Positions 44,430-53,683 are shown, counted from the stretch's first letter. The stretch: DNA of 64,000 bases from Spirochaetales bacterium UBA6872 (GCA_002452215.1 DKCO01000052.1:11976-75975); one strand, 5' to 3'. Program-made: numbers and translations. Notes: a model not told the origin generated them from the sequence alone.

Positions 44430-44978
44430 TTAGTTCTCCTTTTTCCCATTTCGCTCTTCAAGCATTTCTTTCTCTTTTCTTGTATGCTCGTCGATATCCT
44501 CTGCGTCCCAAGGATATTTTATCCATAAATCATCAATCTCAAGTGCTGGATAGTATCGCTTGATCTCTGGAGGAAACTCCACATCTTTTTTCTTTTTCTT
44601 GTTGTGCAAGACAAGAACAGCAATCTCCTCTGGCTTGTAGGACAGTAGCTCACCAACACAATATGCAAGTGTTGCTCGTGTGTCATCAACTTCGTCAATC
44701 AAGAGAACCTTCTTTCCTCTAAGTTGCTCTTGCACTTCATCTATCCATTGAATCTTCGTTGGATGTGTTCGATGCTTGTGATCTATGCCATAGTACGAGA
44801 TCCCAACAGCATAGATAGGTCTGTTTATGAATGTCTTGATTATTCTTGCTGGAATGAATCCGCCAGAGCCTATTGCTACGATTACATCCGGATCGAAACC
44901 TTCTTCTTCGATTTTCTTTGCAAGTCCTTTTATGAGCTTGTGTACAGTGTTATAGCTTACATAAAATTTGTCTGACAT
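44430..44978 (-). CDS. Purine phosphoribosyltransferase (xanthine/hypoxanthine type)
   Basis: This 182-aa type I PRTase has the PRPP loop VLLIDEVDDTRATL (about 103-116) and the flexible-loop region GSGGFIPARI. It resembles Xpt/Gpt-like or hypoxanthine PRTases. The start is 44978 with AGAGGA upstream; a longer frame from 45056 overlaps hpt and lacks a site. It lies between hpt and purA, so the substrate is a purine base, not further resolved. Confidence 0.88.
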   Translation of the reverse strand: MSDKFYVSYNTVHKLIKGLAKKIEEEGFDPDVIVAIGSGGFIPARIIKTFINRPIYAVGISYYGIDHKHRTHPTKIQWIDEVQEQLRGKKVLLIDEVDDTRATLAYCVGELLSYKPEEIAVLVLHNKKKKKDVEFPPEIKRYYPALEIDDLWIKYPWDAEDIDEHTRKEKEMLEERNGKKEN

Positions 44979-44988
44979 AGCATATCCT

Positions 44989-45552
44989 CTATTTTTGCGG
45001 GTACATCTCTGCAATATATGGCAGAGTTCTATATTGTTCCTTGAAATCCAAGCCATATCCTACGACCCAGACATCCGGGATTTCGAATCCCATATATTCT
45101 ATGCTCACAGGAACCTCGTGCCTTTCTGGTTTGTCTAGAAAGACAGCTGTTGATACGCTTTTTGTTGCTCTTGCCTTGAAAGCCTTGATTAGGTAAGAGA
45201 GAGTATTTCCGGAGTCAAGTATATCTTCGACGATTAGTACATGATGATCTGCAAGATTTTCTCTTGTATCCATCAAGAGTCTTACTTCTCCTCTTTTGTC
45301 ACCTTTGTTTCCATAGCTTGATATTGCAATAAAATCGACAACATGGGGAATCGTCAACTGGCGGCATAGATCAGCAAGGAAAATAAAAGATCCTTTTAGG
45401 ACGCCTACAAGAATCAAGGGCTCTGAGATATCTTTGTAGTCTTTGTTTATCTGTTGTGCAAGTTCATCAACACGTCTTGCAATCGTATCAGCATCGATCA
45501 ATACTCGTGCAAGATCTTTTGTAAGAGGTGGGATAGATAGGGATGTTGTCAT
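44989..45552 (-). CDS. hpt: Hypoxanthine phosphoribosyltransferase
   Basis: This 187-aa enzyme has LVGVLKGSFIFLADLCRQL near the N-terminus, the PRPP motif VLIVEDILDSGNTLSYL (about 105-121) and the C-terminal VVGYGLDFKEQYRTLPYI, the classic HGPRT layout. The start is 45552 with TTGGAG upstream. The unsupported longer frame reaches 45642. It heads the hpt-PRTase-purA operon, transcribed divergently from the E1 fusion gene. Confidence 0.95.
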   Translation of the reverse strand: MTTSLSIPPLTKDLARVLIDADTIARRVDELAQQINKDYKDISEPLILVGVLKGSFIFLADLCRQLTIPHVVDFIAISSYGNKGDKRGEVRLLMDTRENLADHHVLIVEDILDSGNTLSYLIKAFKARATKSVSTAVFLDKPERHEVPVSIEYMGFEIPDVWVVGYGLDFKEQYRTLPYIAEMYPQK

Positions 45553-45760
45553 CTGAAAACTCCAATTCAAGTTATAAATAGATTCTACTAGAAAAGAGTA
45601 TGTTTGCAAAGAAAGGTAAAACTCTTTTGGTTTATGCTGCATAACTCTTCTTATTGATCCGATTTTAATATAGACTGATATTCATTGTGGTTATCAAGGC
45701 GTATGTATAATTCAGAACGTCTTGGGACATAATCCGGGACTGGATATCCTAGGAGGAGTT

Positions 45761-47689
45761 ATGGAACACTTGTCGGTATTCTCAGCAATGCTTAGATCGA
45801 GGCTTTTTGAGCGCAAGATTGAGCTTTTGTTTGAGAAAGGCCTTTTATATGGAACAACACACTTGTCAATAGGGCAAGAGGCTTGCCATGTTGGACTGAT
45901 ATACGGACTTGAAAAGAAAGATTGGATTGTGCCAACACATAGGTGCCATGGATACAATATTGCAAGGGGGACAAAGCTTGAGGCTATGTTTGCCGAAATG
46001 CTTGGTTCAAGGTATGGCGTTTGCAAAGGCATTGGAGGCTCCATGCATATGAGCGACATATCGACTTACAATCTCGGATCCTCTGCTGTTGTTGGCTCGG
46101 GCATTCCTCTTGCTGGAGGCGTTGCTTTTGCGCTCTCAAGACAAAAGAAGCCCAATATATCTGTTGCAATCTTTGGCGATGGAGCAACAAGCAGGGGTTC
46201 ATTGCATGAGATGATGAATATCGCATCTGTTTGGAATTTGCCTATGCTGTTTTTTTTGGAGAACAACCACTATGGTATGTCAGCATCTGAAAAAAACGTT
46301 ATATCGACAGACGAGATATACAAAAGAGCGGATGGCTACTCAATCAAGTCAGAGAAAGTAGATGGCAATGATGTTCTTGCTGTTATGACAGCAGTAGAAC
46401 GTGCACGAGCATACATCCTTGATGAAAAAAGGCCTTATTTCATCGAGTGCAATACATACAGGCAATGCGGGCATTCAAAATCCGACAAGAGAGTCTACAG
46501 AAGCAAAAGAGAAGAGGATGAATGGAAGAAAAGGGATCCTTTGAGAGTTTATGGCTCATATTTGATCGATAACCATTATTTTGATTCGAATACTCTTTTG
46601 GAACTGGCTACAAAGATAAACAAGGAAGTTGATGAAGCATACTCAAGAGCATATTCAAAGAAAGATGATGTGCTTGATCTGAATGAGCTTGAAAGCTTGG
46701 TCTTAGCGCCATCTCCTATCTCTTGCTCTGAAACGAACAATTTGCATAGAGGTACATATAGAGATGCTATAAGAGAGGCCTTGTCAGATATCCTCTCGGA
46801 GGACAATAGAGCAACCTTGATTGGTGAGGACATAGGTGTATATGGAGGGTGTTTTTGCGTCACTGGCAATCTTTCCTCGCTCTATCCTAGCAAAGTGATA
46901 GAAACTCCTGTATCGGAGGAGGCTTTCTCGACTCTTGCTGTTGGAGCTGCGATGGCTGGAGAACATCCTATTGTGGAGGTCATGTATGGAGACTTCTCGA
47001 CACTTGCATCTGATGCAATCATAAATCATGCATCCAAGGCTTACTTCATGTCTGCGGGGCAATTTTGCTGCCCTATGATCTATAGGACAGCTTCCGGTGG
47101 GCTAACTGGCCATGGAGCGCAACATACGCAATGCCTGGAGACTATGTTTTTGAATATCCCTGGCCTGATTATAGTCGCACCATCTGATGCTTATAGTGCA
47201 AAAGCACTTTTGAAAAGCGCTAACAGAGAGAACAATCCAGTGCTTTTTTTCGAACATAAAGCTCTTTATCAGACAATTGGTGATATAGGAGACAGAAATA
47301 CATTCTTGCCAATTGGCAAAGGTATCTTCTCATTTCATGGAGACAAGCTTCTTGTAATTGGGTATTCAAGGGCAATCGATGTTGCAAGGAGGGCACTTGT
47401 TGATGATCCTGTATCTTTCTTTGATCTTGCGACAATCAAACCTCTTGATGAGGCGGGGCTTTTGGAATATGGCTCTCGATTTGATAAAATACTTATTGTC
47501 CAAGACACTCCAGAAGAGGGATCTGTTGGCGAAAGTGTGCTGAGAATTCTTGAAAAACTTGATGGAAAAAGGCAAATAGAGCTTCTTTCAGCAATGAATA
47601 TGCCTATTCCATTTTCTCGTACTCTTGAGATGGATGTTTTGCTTTCAGAGGATAAAATACGAGCCAAAGCTATGGAGTTGATCTCATGA
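45761..47689 (+). CDS. Thiamine-dependent 2-oxoacid dehydrogenase E1, alpha-beta fusion
   Basis: This 642-aa fused E1 has an alpha half (residues 1-320) with the TPP motif IFGDGATSRGSLHEMMNIAS and NN at its end, and a beta half (330-642) with VIETPVSEEAFSTLAVGAAM and PVLFFEHKALY. It acts on pyruvate, branched 2-oxoacids or acetoin in a multienzyme complex; no E2 or E3 gene is in the window. Start 45761 follows AGGAGG; the longer frame from 45722 is unlikely. TATAAT at 45706-45711 marks a probable promoter. The next gene overlaps by ATGA. Confidence 0.9.
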   Translation: MEHLSVFSAMLRSRLFERKIELLFEKGLLYGTTHLSIGQEACHVGLIYGLEKKDWIVPTHRCHGYNIARGTKLEAMFAEMLGSRYGVCKGIGGSMHMSDISTYNLGSSAVVGSGIPLAGGVAFALSRQKKPNISVAIFGDGATSRGSLHEMMNIASVWNLPMLFFLENNHYGMSASEKNVISTDEIYKRADGYSIKSEKVDGNDVLAVMTAVERARAYILDEKRPYFIECNTYRQCGHSKSDKRVYRSKREEDEWKKRDPLRVYGSYLIDNHYFDSNTLLELATKINKEVDEAYSRAYSKKDDVLDLNELESLVLAPSPISCSETNNLHRGTYRDAIREALSDILSEDNRATLIGEDIGVYGGCFCVTGNLSSLYPSKVIETPVSEEAFSTLAVGAAMAGEHPIVEVMYGDFSTLASDAIINHASKAYFMSAGQFCCPMIYRTASGGLTGHGAQHTQCLETMFLNIPGLIIVAPSDAYSAKALLKSANRENNPVLFFEHKALYQTIGDIGDRNTFLPIGKGIFSFHGDKLLVIGYSRAIDVARRALVDDPVSFFDLATIKPLDEAGLLEYGSRFDKILIVQDTPEEGSVGESVLRILEKLDGKRQIELLSAMNMPIPFSRTLEMDVLLSEDKIRAKAMELIS

Positions 47690-48090
47690 CTGTGGATTTG
47701 TTTGACAGAATAATGTCTTTGCACTTAGAGTTCATTTCGGTACCTCTTTTTGACCTTGCAAACAACACTGTTATCGGCGAATGTGAATTTGATTGCACAG
47801 AGCCTGTATCGCTGAAAGAACGTATATGGCATTATATGATTCAAATCTATAAGCAAAAGGGGTACAAAGTATCCATTCCAATGTACAAGGAAGAATATTT
47901 TACGCTTCTTGCGCAAAATGCGAGCCATAAGCTTATTCTTCATCTCGTGCTCGATAGCGAGGAAGAGCGAAAAGCATGGCGGCTTTCAGAGTTAAGAGAT
48001 CGTGGCTATAGCTTGATTGTCGTCAGGGATAGATATGAAAAAGAGATCGATGGTTTAGTAGGAGAAAGCATAATAGATGCACTAAATTGA
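47686..48090 (+). CDS. Conserved-looking 134-aa protein coupled to the E1 gene
   Basis: The protein starts in an ATGA overlap with the E1 fusion gene and contains LFDLANNTVIGECEFDCTEP and a charged C-terminal half, without transmembrane segments or obvious catalytic motif. Tight coupling suggests a partner or assembly role for the E1 enzyme, but I do not recognise the family. No terminator is evident before the pheS promoter region. Confidence 0.6.
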   Translation: MTVDLFDRIMSLHLEFISVPLFDLANNTVIGECEFDCTEPVSLKERIWHYMIQIYKQKGYKVSIPMYKEEYFTLLAQNASHKLILHLVLDSEEERKAWRLSELRDRGYSLIVVRDRYEKEIDGLVGESIIDALN

Positions 48091-48120
48091 TCTTATGTCA
48101 TCCAAAATAGTGTTTCTCAC

Positions 48121-48149
48121 TTTAAAAAAAACTCTTTAGCAATTACAAT
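48121..48149 (+). promoter_or_regulatory. Promoter of pheST
   Basis: TTTAAA (48121-48126), 17 bp, TACAAT (48144-48149), then an AGGAG ribosome site before the ATG at 48185. No T-box-like leader fits in this short space. Confidence 0.5.
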
Positions 48150-48184
48150 CATTAGTACTTTTTTAAGATTATTAGGAGCCGATA

Positions 48185-49720
48185 ATGGATATCGATGTAA
48201 AGAATCTGCATCCTTTGGAAGTAAAGCTTCTCAGGCATGTGAAGCTATCAGAGGAAATCACAGCCGATAGAATCATTTCCCAACTTGGCTACAAAGTTGG
48301 GCAGTGCAATCAGGCATTCTCATGGCTTGAGGCAAAGGGATGCTTAAAAGAAAGCGGCAGGAAAAAGAAAATCCTATATGAATTAACAGAGCTTGGAAGA
48401 GAGCAAAAGGAAAAGGGCTTGCCTTCTGAGCGCATTTTCACATTTTTATTGGAAAACGGACCTCATACAATGCCAGAGATTTCAGACTCTCTTGGGCTTG
48501 ATAAAAGCGATGTAGGCTCTGCTTTTGGACAGCTTTCAAAAGAAGGCGTGACAAAGCTCAATAGCGAGAGGAAAGCTGAGATTGCAAAGAAGGAACTTCC
48601 ACAGGAAGTGCAACTTCAAAGAGCTTTGCTCGATAAAGCCGATGATATTATCGACGATAGTACTTTGTCAGAGCCAGAAAGAAAAGCAATACAGGCTCTT
48701 TCCAAAAAGAGAGGAGCCGCGAACTCCACTTTCAAGCTTATTGAGAGAGAAGAAGTATCATACCATTTGACAGAGCTTGGCGAAGAAGTGAAAGAGGCCG
48801 TATTGAAGGCAAACATCACAGGAGAGGAGTTTGGGCTTCTGACAGCAGAGATGCTTGCATCTGGGGCTTGGAAGAATGGCATGTTCAGGCCATATGGAAT
48901 AAATGCGCCAACGCCACGCTTGATCCCAGGTCGCCATAATGCTTACGGAAATTACCTTCAATGGGTAAAGGATAAGCTCATTGCTCTTGGGTTCGAGGAA
49001 TTTGATGGACCACTGGTTGAAAATGAGTTCTGGAACGGAGATGCGCTTTTTATGCCGCAATTCCATTCTGCTCGAGATATCCATGACGTATACTATGTAA
49101 AGGAACCTGTACATGCAAAGCAAATAGAAGAGCCTTGGCTTGATCAGGTTGCAAAGACTCATGAAGATGGCTGGACGACAGGATCCAGAGGTTGGGGCTA
49201 TAAGTTCGACCATGAGTTCACAAGACGGCAAGTGCTAAGAAGCCAAGGTACTGTCCTTTCTGCACATCAGCTCACTAAAGCAAAAGTACCTGGGAAGTAT
49301 TTTGGTGTTGTCAGATGTTTCAGATATGACCAAGTTGATGCAACACATGGTGCTGATTTTTATCAGACAGAGGGTATTGTGCTCGGAAAAGATGTGAACT
49401 TGAAGAATCTTTTGGGTCTTTTGAAGATGTTTGCAACAGAGATTGCTGGAGCTGAAGAAGTCAAGTATGTTCCTGGGTATTTCCCATTTACCGAGCCAAG
49501 CATTGAAGTGCATATCAAACACCCTGTATTGGGATGGTTTGAGCTTGGTGGAGCTGGAATATTCAGACCTGAGGTCACAAAGGCTCTTGGAGTAGATGTT
49601 CCTGTGCTTGCATGGGGACTTGGAATTGATAGGATGGCTTTGATGCACTTGGGTCTCAATGATCTAAGAGAGCTCTTTACTCCTAATATCGATAGTGTAA
49701 GAACCAGGAGGGGAAACTAA
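48185..49720 (+). CDS. pheS: Phenylalanyl-tRNA synthetase alpha subunit, archaeal/eukaryotic type
   Basis: This 511-aa class II synthetase has three tandem winged-helix segments in the first 200 residues (PLEVKLLRHVK, ERIFTFLLENGPHTMPEISD, SELREVSYHLTELG-like), typical of archaeal/eukaryotic PheRS and absent from normal bacterial PheS. Catalytic motif 2 appears as FDHEFTRRQVLRSQGT and VRCFRYDQVDATHGADFYQT, and motif 3 as GLGIDRMALMHLG. Spirochaetes are known to carry this archaeal-type enzyme. The TAATG overlap couples it to pheT. Confidence 0.94.
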   Translation: MDIDVKNLHPLEVKLLRHVKLSEEITADRIISQLGYKVGQCNQAFSWLEAKGCLKESGRKKKILYELTELGREQKEKGLPSERIFTFLLENGPHTMPEISDSLGLDKSDVGSAFGQLSKEGVTKLNSERKAEIAKKELPQEVQLQRALLDKADDIIDDSTLSEPERKAIQALSKKRGAANSTFKLIEREEVSYHLTELGEEVKEAVLKANITGEEFGLLTAEMLASGAWKNGMFRPYGINAPTPRLIPGRHNAYGNYLQWVKDKLIALGFEEFDGPLVENEFWNGDALFMPQFHSARDIHDVYYVKEPVHAKQIEEPWLDQVAKTHEDGWTTGSRGWGYKFDHEFTRRQVLRSQGTVLSAHQLTKAKVPGKYFGVVRCFRYDQVDATHGADFYQTEGIVLGKDVNLKNLLGLLKMFATEIAGAEEVKYVPGYFPFTEPSIEVHIKHPVLGWFELGGAGIFRPEVTKALGVDVPVLAWGLGIDRMALMHLGLNDLRELFTPNIDSVRTRRGN

Positions 49721-51960
49721 TGCCTAAGATTGACGCACCAGAGAATCTGTTTTATAGCTTGCTTGGAAGGAAGATGACCGATTCCGAGCTTGTCGATATC
49801 TTTCCTGTCGCAAAGGCTGAGCTTGATGGACATGATGAGGAAAATCATATCATCAAGATAGAGCTAAATGATACAAATAGACCTGATTTGTGGTCTCCTG
49901 CAGGAGTTGCAAGAGCACTCAATACATATATGACTGGCGAGATTCCTTACTATGACTTCTTCTCGACAAAAGACGATGAGAAAGATAGTGATGGAAGAGA
50001 GATAATAAATGACGAATCCGTAATTGGAATAAGGGATTATTCAATTGGCTTTGCTTGCCGTGGAGTAGAGGTCGATGATGATTTATTGCGAAATTTGATT
50101 CAGTCTCAGGAAAAGCTTTGCACCAACTTCGGAAGAAAGAGAAAGACTATTGCAATGGGTATATATCGCTCAGATATGATCAAATATCCTGTCCACTATG
50201 CTGCAGTTGATCCCGACAAGACAAGATTCCAACCGCTTGGAATGGACGAGACACTCTCCTTGAGAGAAATCAGCGAAAAGCATCCAAAGGGAAAAGAGTA
50301 CGGATATATTGTTTCTTCTTATGACAAGTGGCCATATCTGTATGATGACAATGGTGATACTCTTTCGTTCCCGCCTGTCATAAACAGCGCTCGAATTGGA
50401 GCTGTTGAGGTTGGCGACTCTGATTTCTTCATTGAAGTTTCTGGACCTATTTTGGATGACTTGTTGCTAGCTGTGAATATTCTTGCTTGCGATTTTTCGG
50501 ATTTCGGCTTCGAGATTCTTCCTGTGAAGGTCAAGTTTGCAAAAGATACACCTTATGGAAGGGAAATTACTGTTCCATATTATTTCCAAAAGCCACAGAA
50601 AGCAGAGCTTTCGTTGATTCGAAAGAAATTGGGAGAGCCTTTGAGCGCAGATGATTGCATCAAGGCTCTTGCTAGGATGGGTGTCTATGCTATTGCTGAC
50701 AATGATAACATCTACATAGATGTCCCAGAGTATAGAAATGATTTCTTGCATGCTGTAGATATTGTCGAGGATGTCATGATTGGTTATGGCTTGTCGAACT
50801 TCAAGCCAGTAATGCCAACGGATTTTACTGTTGGTAGGTTATCGACCGTAGAAGAGTTCTCAAGAAAGATAAAGGATATTCTTGTTGGGCTAGGTTTCCA
50901 GGAGATGATTTACAACTATCTTGGATCAAAGAAAGAGTACATAGACAATATGCACATAAAAGGCGATGATGCTGTATTCATTGCAAATCCAATGAGTGAG
51001 AATTATGAAGTGATTAGACCATCTGTTCTTCCTTCTCTTTTGGAAAGCGAGTCAGTCTCTGGCCATGCTGTCTATCCTCACAATATCTTCGAAGTTGGCA
51101 AGACGGTCGTGAAGGACCCTTCAGACAACTCTGGAACAAGAACAAAGAACTCGTTGGGTTTCTTCTCATCAGATGTGCAAAGAACTTACAACGATGTGGC
51201 ATCGTATGTGCAAACTTTGATGTATTTCTTGAGAAAGGACTACACTTTGGAGCCTGTTGATAATGATCCTAGGTTCATTCCAGGACGAGCTGCTTATGTG
51301 ATGTATAATGGTATGAGAGCTGGAATATTTGGAGAGACTCATCCTCAAATCCTTGAGTCATGGGGTTGCTCAATGCCTTCTGTGATGGCAGAGTTCGATG
51401 TTGATATCCTTCTTTCAGATAAAGAAGATGAGAAAGAAAATGAGCCAGAGGATCCGGAATTGCTTGCAAATTGGGCTCACAAGGTTATTTTGAAGGTTTC
51501 AAAGATTGTTAGTGTTGAAAAGCATCCAGAAGGAGATAAGCTTTATATTCTGAAGCTCGATACAGGAGAGCCTGATCAGAGGACTATTGTCTCATCAATT
51601 GTTCCATATTACACAAAAGAGGATCTTCTTGGGCACAACATTGTCTTGGTATCAAATCTCAAGCCGGCAAACTTCAGAGGTGTAAAGAGCTATGGAATGC
51701 TCTTGGCAGCATCTGATGCAAATGACGAGAACCATTCAACTTGTGAAGTGATATTCCCGGATGAATTCGATGTTGGTACTGTCTTGGAGTATGAAGGGCA
51801 GCCAGAGACAGAGAAGATTACAACTTACTTGAAAGCTGATCATTTCTTTGCTCTCCCGATGAAGACAAAAGATGGCTTTGTCACTGTAAATGGAAAGAAA
51901 ATCGGCAAAGATGGAAAATTCTTGAAAGTGAAGAAGTACATAAATGGCAATGTAGGCTAG
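49720..51960 (+). CDS. pheT: Phenylalanyl-tRNA synthetase beta subunit, archaeal type with C-terminal tRNA-binding OB domain
   Basis: This 746-aa protein has the archaeal B3/4 and B5 regions (HDEENHIIKIELNDTNRPDL, GYGLSNFKPVMP) and no N-terminal OB domain. After about residue 583 it continues with HKVILKVSKIVSVEKHPEGD, LKLDTGE and GVKSYGMLLAA, a Trbp111/EMAP-type OB-fold tRNA-binding domain. Bacterial PheT carries that fold at the N-terminus and archaeal PheT lacks it, so the C-terminal fusion is notable. It forms the (alpha-beta)2 enzyme with PheS. Confidence 0.93.
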   Translation: MPKIDAPENLFYSLLGRKMTDSELVDIFPVAKAELDGHDEENHIIKIELNDTNRPDLWSPAGVARALNTYMTGEIPYYDFFSTKDDEKDSDGREIINDESVIGIRDYSIGFACRGVEVDDDLLRNLIQSQEKLCTNFGRKRKTIAMGIYRSDMIKYPVHYAAVDPDKTRFQPLGMDETLSLREISEKHPKGKEYGYIVSSYDKWPYLYDDNGDTLSFPPVINSARIGAVEVGDSDFFIEVSGPILDDLLLAVNILACDFSDFGFEILPVKVKFAKDTPYGREITVPYYFQKPQKAELSLIRKKLGEPLSADDCIKALARMGVYAIADNDNIYIDVPEYRNDFLHAVDIVEDVMIGYGLSNFKPVMPTDFTVGRLSTVEEFSRKIKDILVGLGFQEMIYNYLGSKKEYIDNMHIKGDDAVFIANPMSENYEVIRPSVLPSLLESESVSGHAVYPHNIFEVGKTVVKDPSDNSGTRTKNSLGFFSSDVQRTYNDVASYVQTLMYFLRKDYTLEPVDNDPRFIPGRAAYVMYNGMRAGIFGETHPQILESWGCSMPSVMAEFDVDILLSDKEDEKENEPEDPELLANWAHKVILKVSKIVSVEKHPEGDKLYILKLDTGEPDQRTIVSSIVPYYTKEDLLGHNIVLVSNLKPANFRGVKSYGMLLAASDANDENHSTCEVIFPDEFDVGTVLEYEGQPETEKITTYLKADHFFALPMKTKDGFVTVNGKKIGKDGKFLKVKKYINGNVG

Positions 51961-51974
51961 AAGAAAAAACAAAA

Positions 51975-52011
51975 AGCGGGGCTATCTTCTTTTGTGAGGA
52001 TAGCCTTTTTC
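51975..52011 (+). terminator. Terminator of pheST
   Basis: GGCTATC (51980-51986) with GATAGCC (51998-52004) and a T-run. Both arms are extended by short AT pairs. Confidence 0.8.
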
Positions 52012-52068
52012 TATGCCTTAGCTGTTCAGAAGTATGTCCTCTATTTCTTGATTATGATTCCAAGGAGA

Positions 52069-52205
52069 TGAGGATAGATGTGTATAAGTCAGATTCTGAT
52101 AATATTGCGAGGCGTGTGCTTTCAGTACAAGGAAGGTGAAAGTAAGGTCCAGAAAAATCTTCCCTATGAATTTATCTCAGAACTGGCAAAAAGAATAAAC
52201 CAATG
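52069..52205 (+). pseudogene. Decayed copy of the Rpn-like remnant seen at 15770-15920
   Basis: From ATG 52069 the frame reads MRIDVYKSDSDNIARRVLSV then QGR and stops. The block TCAGATTCTG...GCGAGGCGTGTGCTTTC...GTACA-GGAAGGT parallels the remnant at 15770-15835, with frameshifts thereafter. This shows the two are copies of one dispersed element or gene family, now inactive. The rest of the gap 52012-52308 contains only terminators. Confidence 0.45.
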
Positions 52206-52265
52206 CAGGTGGAAAGCGCTTCTCTAAACTTTGATGAATTTCAGGTTCCTTGCTCTATTGGATAA

Positions 52266-52300
52266 TCAAAAAAGGCAACAGCTATAGAACTGTCGCCTTG
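52266..52300 (-). terminator. Terminator of the thioredoxin operon
   Basis: On the minus strand AAGGCGACAG pairs with CTGTTGCCTT (one mismatch) and is followed by a run of T. It lies just after the thioredoxin stop. Confidence 0.75.
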
Positions 52301-52308
52301 AAAATTCT

Positions 52309-52617
52309 TTATAGCCCTAGGAATCTTTTTAATCCTGGCTCATCCATTGCACCAACGTTTCTGTTTACAACTCCGCCGTTCTCGAATACAAGAAGAGTAG
52401 GGATCGATTGCACTCCATAGCTTGATGCTAGCTCGGGATTTTCGTCTACATTGCATTTGCAAACTTTTACTCCGTTAAGCCTTGGCTCTGCTGACTCAAG
52501 GATTCTTCCTTGCATCTTGCACGGACCGCACCAATCTGCATAGAAGTCCAACAAGACTTTCTGCTTTGACTTGAGAACCTCGCTCTCGAAGTTATTATTA
52601 TCAACATGTACTATCAT
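52309..52617 (-). CDS. trxA: Thioredoxin
   Basis: This 102-aa protein has the active-site WCGPC (about residues 28-32 in LLDFYADWCGPCKM) and the cis-proline region SIPTLLVFENG, giving full thioredoxin length. It reduces disulfides in the cytoplasm. Start 52617 follows AAGGAG; the longer frame from 52686 overlaps the lipoprotein gene and lacks a site. Last gene of the HIT-lipoprotein-trx operon. Confidence 0.95.
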   Translation of the reverse strand: MIVHVDNNNFESEVLKSKQKVLLDFYADWCGPCKMQGRILESAEPRLNGVKVCKCNVDENPELASSYGVQSIPTLLVFENGGVVNRNVGAMDEPGLKRFLGL

Positions 52618-52630
52618 GGTTATTATCTCC

Positions 52631-53062
52631 TTAATCGGAAGATAATACAGGGAACTCTGTTTGGGCAAGGATTGCATATACATCATCTATGTAGAGTTCC
52701 ATGCTTGTAGTACCAACTGGGCGATCAGATAAGATTATTGTAGTGCCTTCAAGCTCATAAATATTTGTGTAGCTTGTTCTGAAAAGCTTTTGGTTTTCCT
52801 CAGATCCAATAAGAACGATTATGTCAGCGCCTATGTCGTGAACGGATTCGATTACGCTTTCGATGTTCTCTATTTTGCTACCTTGTAAGAAGAGGAAGAG
52901 AGCACTTGCCTCCACAACACTTTCATCATCGCTATCATCAAGTTTTGTCGATGGTAGATTTATGTTTTCTGGAACAGAGATATTCTTGCGACCATCCGAG
53001 ATTGTATAGCTTGAGCATGAGGCTAGAAGTACAAAAATGAGCGGAAGTATTAGTTTTTTCAT
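52631..53062 (-). CDS. Small lipoprotein of unknown function
   Basis: This 143-aa predicted lipoprotein has a lipobox LLASC (residue 16) and mature start SSYTISDGRKN. The rest is an alpha/beta-like stretch (IVLIGSEENQKLFRTSY) without a known motif. It overlaps the HIT gene by ATGA and lies just before trx, which places a periplasmic lipoprotein in a redox/nucleotide operon. Function unknown. Confidence 0.65.
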   Translation of the reverse strand: MKKLILPLIFVLLASCSSYTISDGRKNISVPENINLPSTKLDDSDDESVVEASALFLFLQGSKIENIESVIESVHDIGADIIVLIGSEENQKLFRTSYTNIYELEGTTIILSDRPVGTTSMELYIDDVYAILAQTEFPVLSSD

Positions 53063-53460
53063 ATTTTTAGTATCTCTCCAAACTCCTCAATCTCTCCATC
53101 TTGATATTTGTCTTTTACAAATCTTGGAGTTTTTCCATCGCCTGAAAAACGAGGAATCACATGGATATGCAAATGCGGAACTTCCTGTCCTGATGCAGGC
53201 GAGTTGTTTATCATTATATTCGTCCCATCTGCCTTTAGCGCTTTTCTCATCTTTTCATCAAGCTTTCGAGCAATATCCATCATATGGTCCAATGTAGGCT
53301 TGTCAACTTCTGTAAATGTTGCATATGGTTTATTTGCAATTACAAGCGCATGCCCTTTTGAGACTGGATTTATGTCTAGAATGACGAAGCATGAATCATC
53401 CTGATACAGTTTTGTTGATGGAATCTCTCCATCTCTTATTTTTTCAAATAGTGTTGCCAT
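53059..53460 (-). CDS. HIT-family nucleotide hydrolase
   Basis: This 133-aa protein is of the histidine triad family (HinT type), with the HxHxH motif in EVPHLHIHVIPRF (about residues 92-104) and N-terminal IPSTKLYQDD. HinT enzymes cleave nucleoside phosphoramidates or lysyl-AMP. It has no ribosome site; TAGAAT ends 6 nt before the ATG with TTTAAA 17 bp upstream, a leaderless-type start. First gene of the HIT-lipoprotein-trx operon. Confidence 0.93.
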   Translation of the reverse strand: MATLFEKIRDGEIPSTKLYQDDSCFVILDINPVSKGHALVIANKPYATFTEVDKPTLDHMMDIARKLDEKMRKALKADGTNIMINNSPASGQEVPHLHIHVIPRFSGDGKTPRFVKDKYQDGEIEEFGEILKI

Positions 53461-53566
53461 GGCATGATTCTACACTCAAGGGCAAAAATTTTAAAGAAGA
53501 TGTGTATATTTGTGAGTTAAAAATAAAATTTTGCCACATCTAATTATTGATTAGCAAATTGGATAC

Positions 53567-53596
53567 TTGAACAAAAACAATAAAATCATCTAATAT
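53567..53596 (+). promoter_or_regulatory. Promoter of the EF-G gene
   Basis: TTGAAC (53567-53572), an 18-bp spacer and TAATAT (53591-53596), followed by a leader of about 80 nt that contains a small hairpin CGGTGA/TCGCCG (53606-53624) and the ribosome site AGAGGAAAG before ATG 53684. Confidence 0.6.
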
Positions 53597-53683
53597 GCTA
53601 GACGGTGAACATTTGTCGCCGAAATATTGTAACATAATCCAGTCAAAGACTGGTAGCTTATAAACTTTAAGAGGAAAGAAATT

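Noticed and set aside
45075..45095. tRNA-like TTCGAATCC stretch
   Set aside because: It lies inside the hpt coding sequence and lacks any cloverleaf partners.
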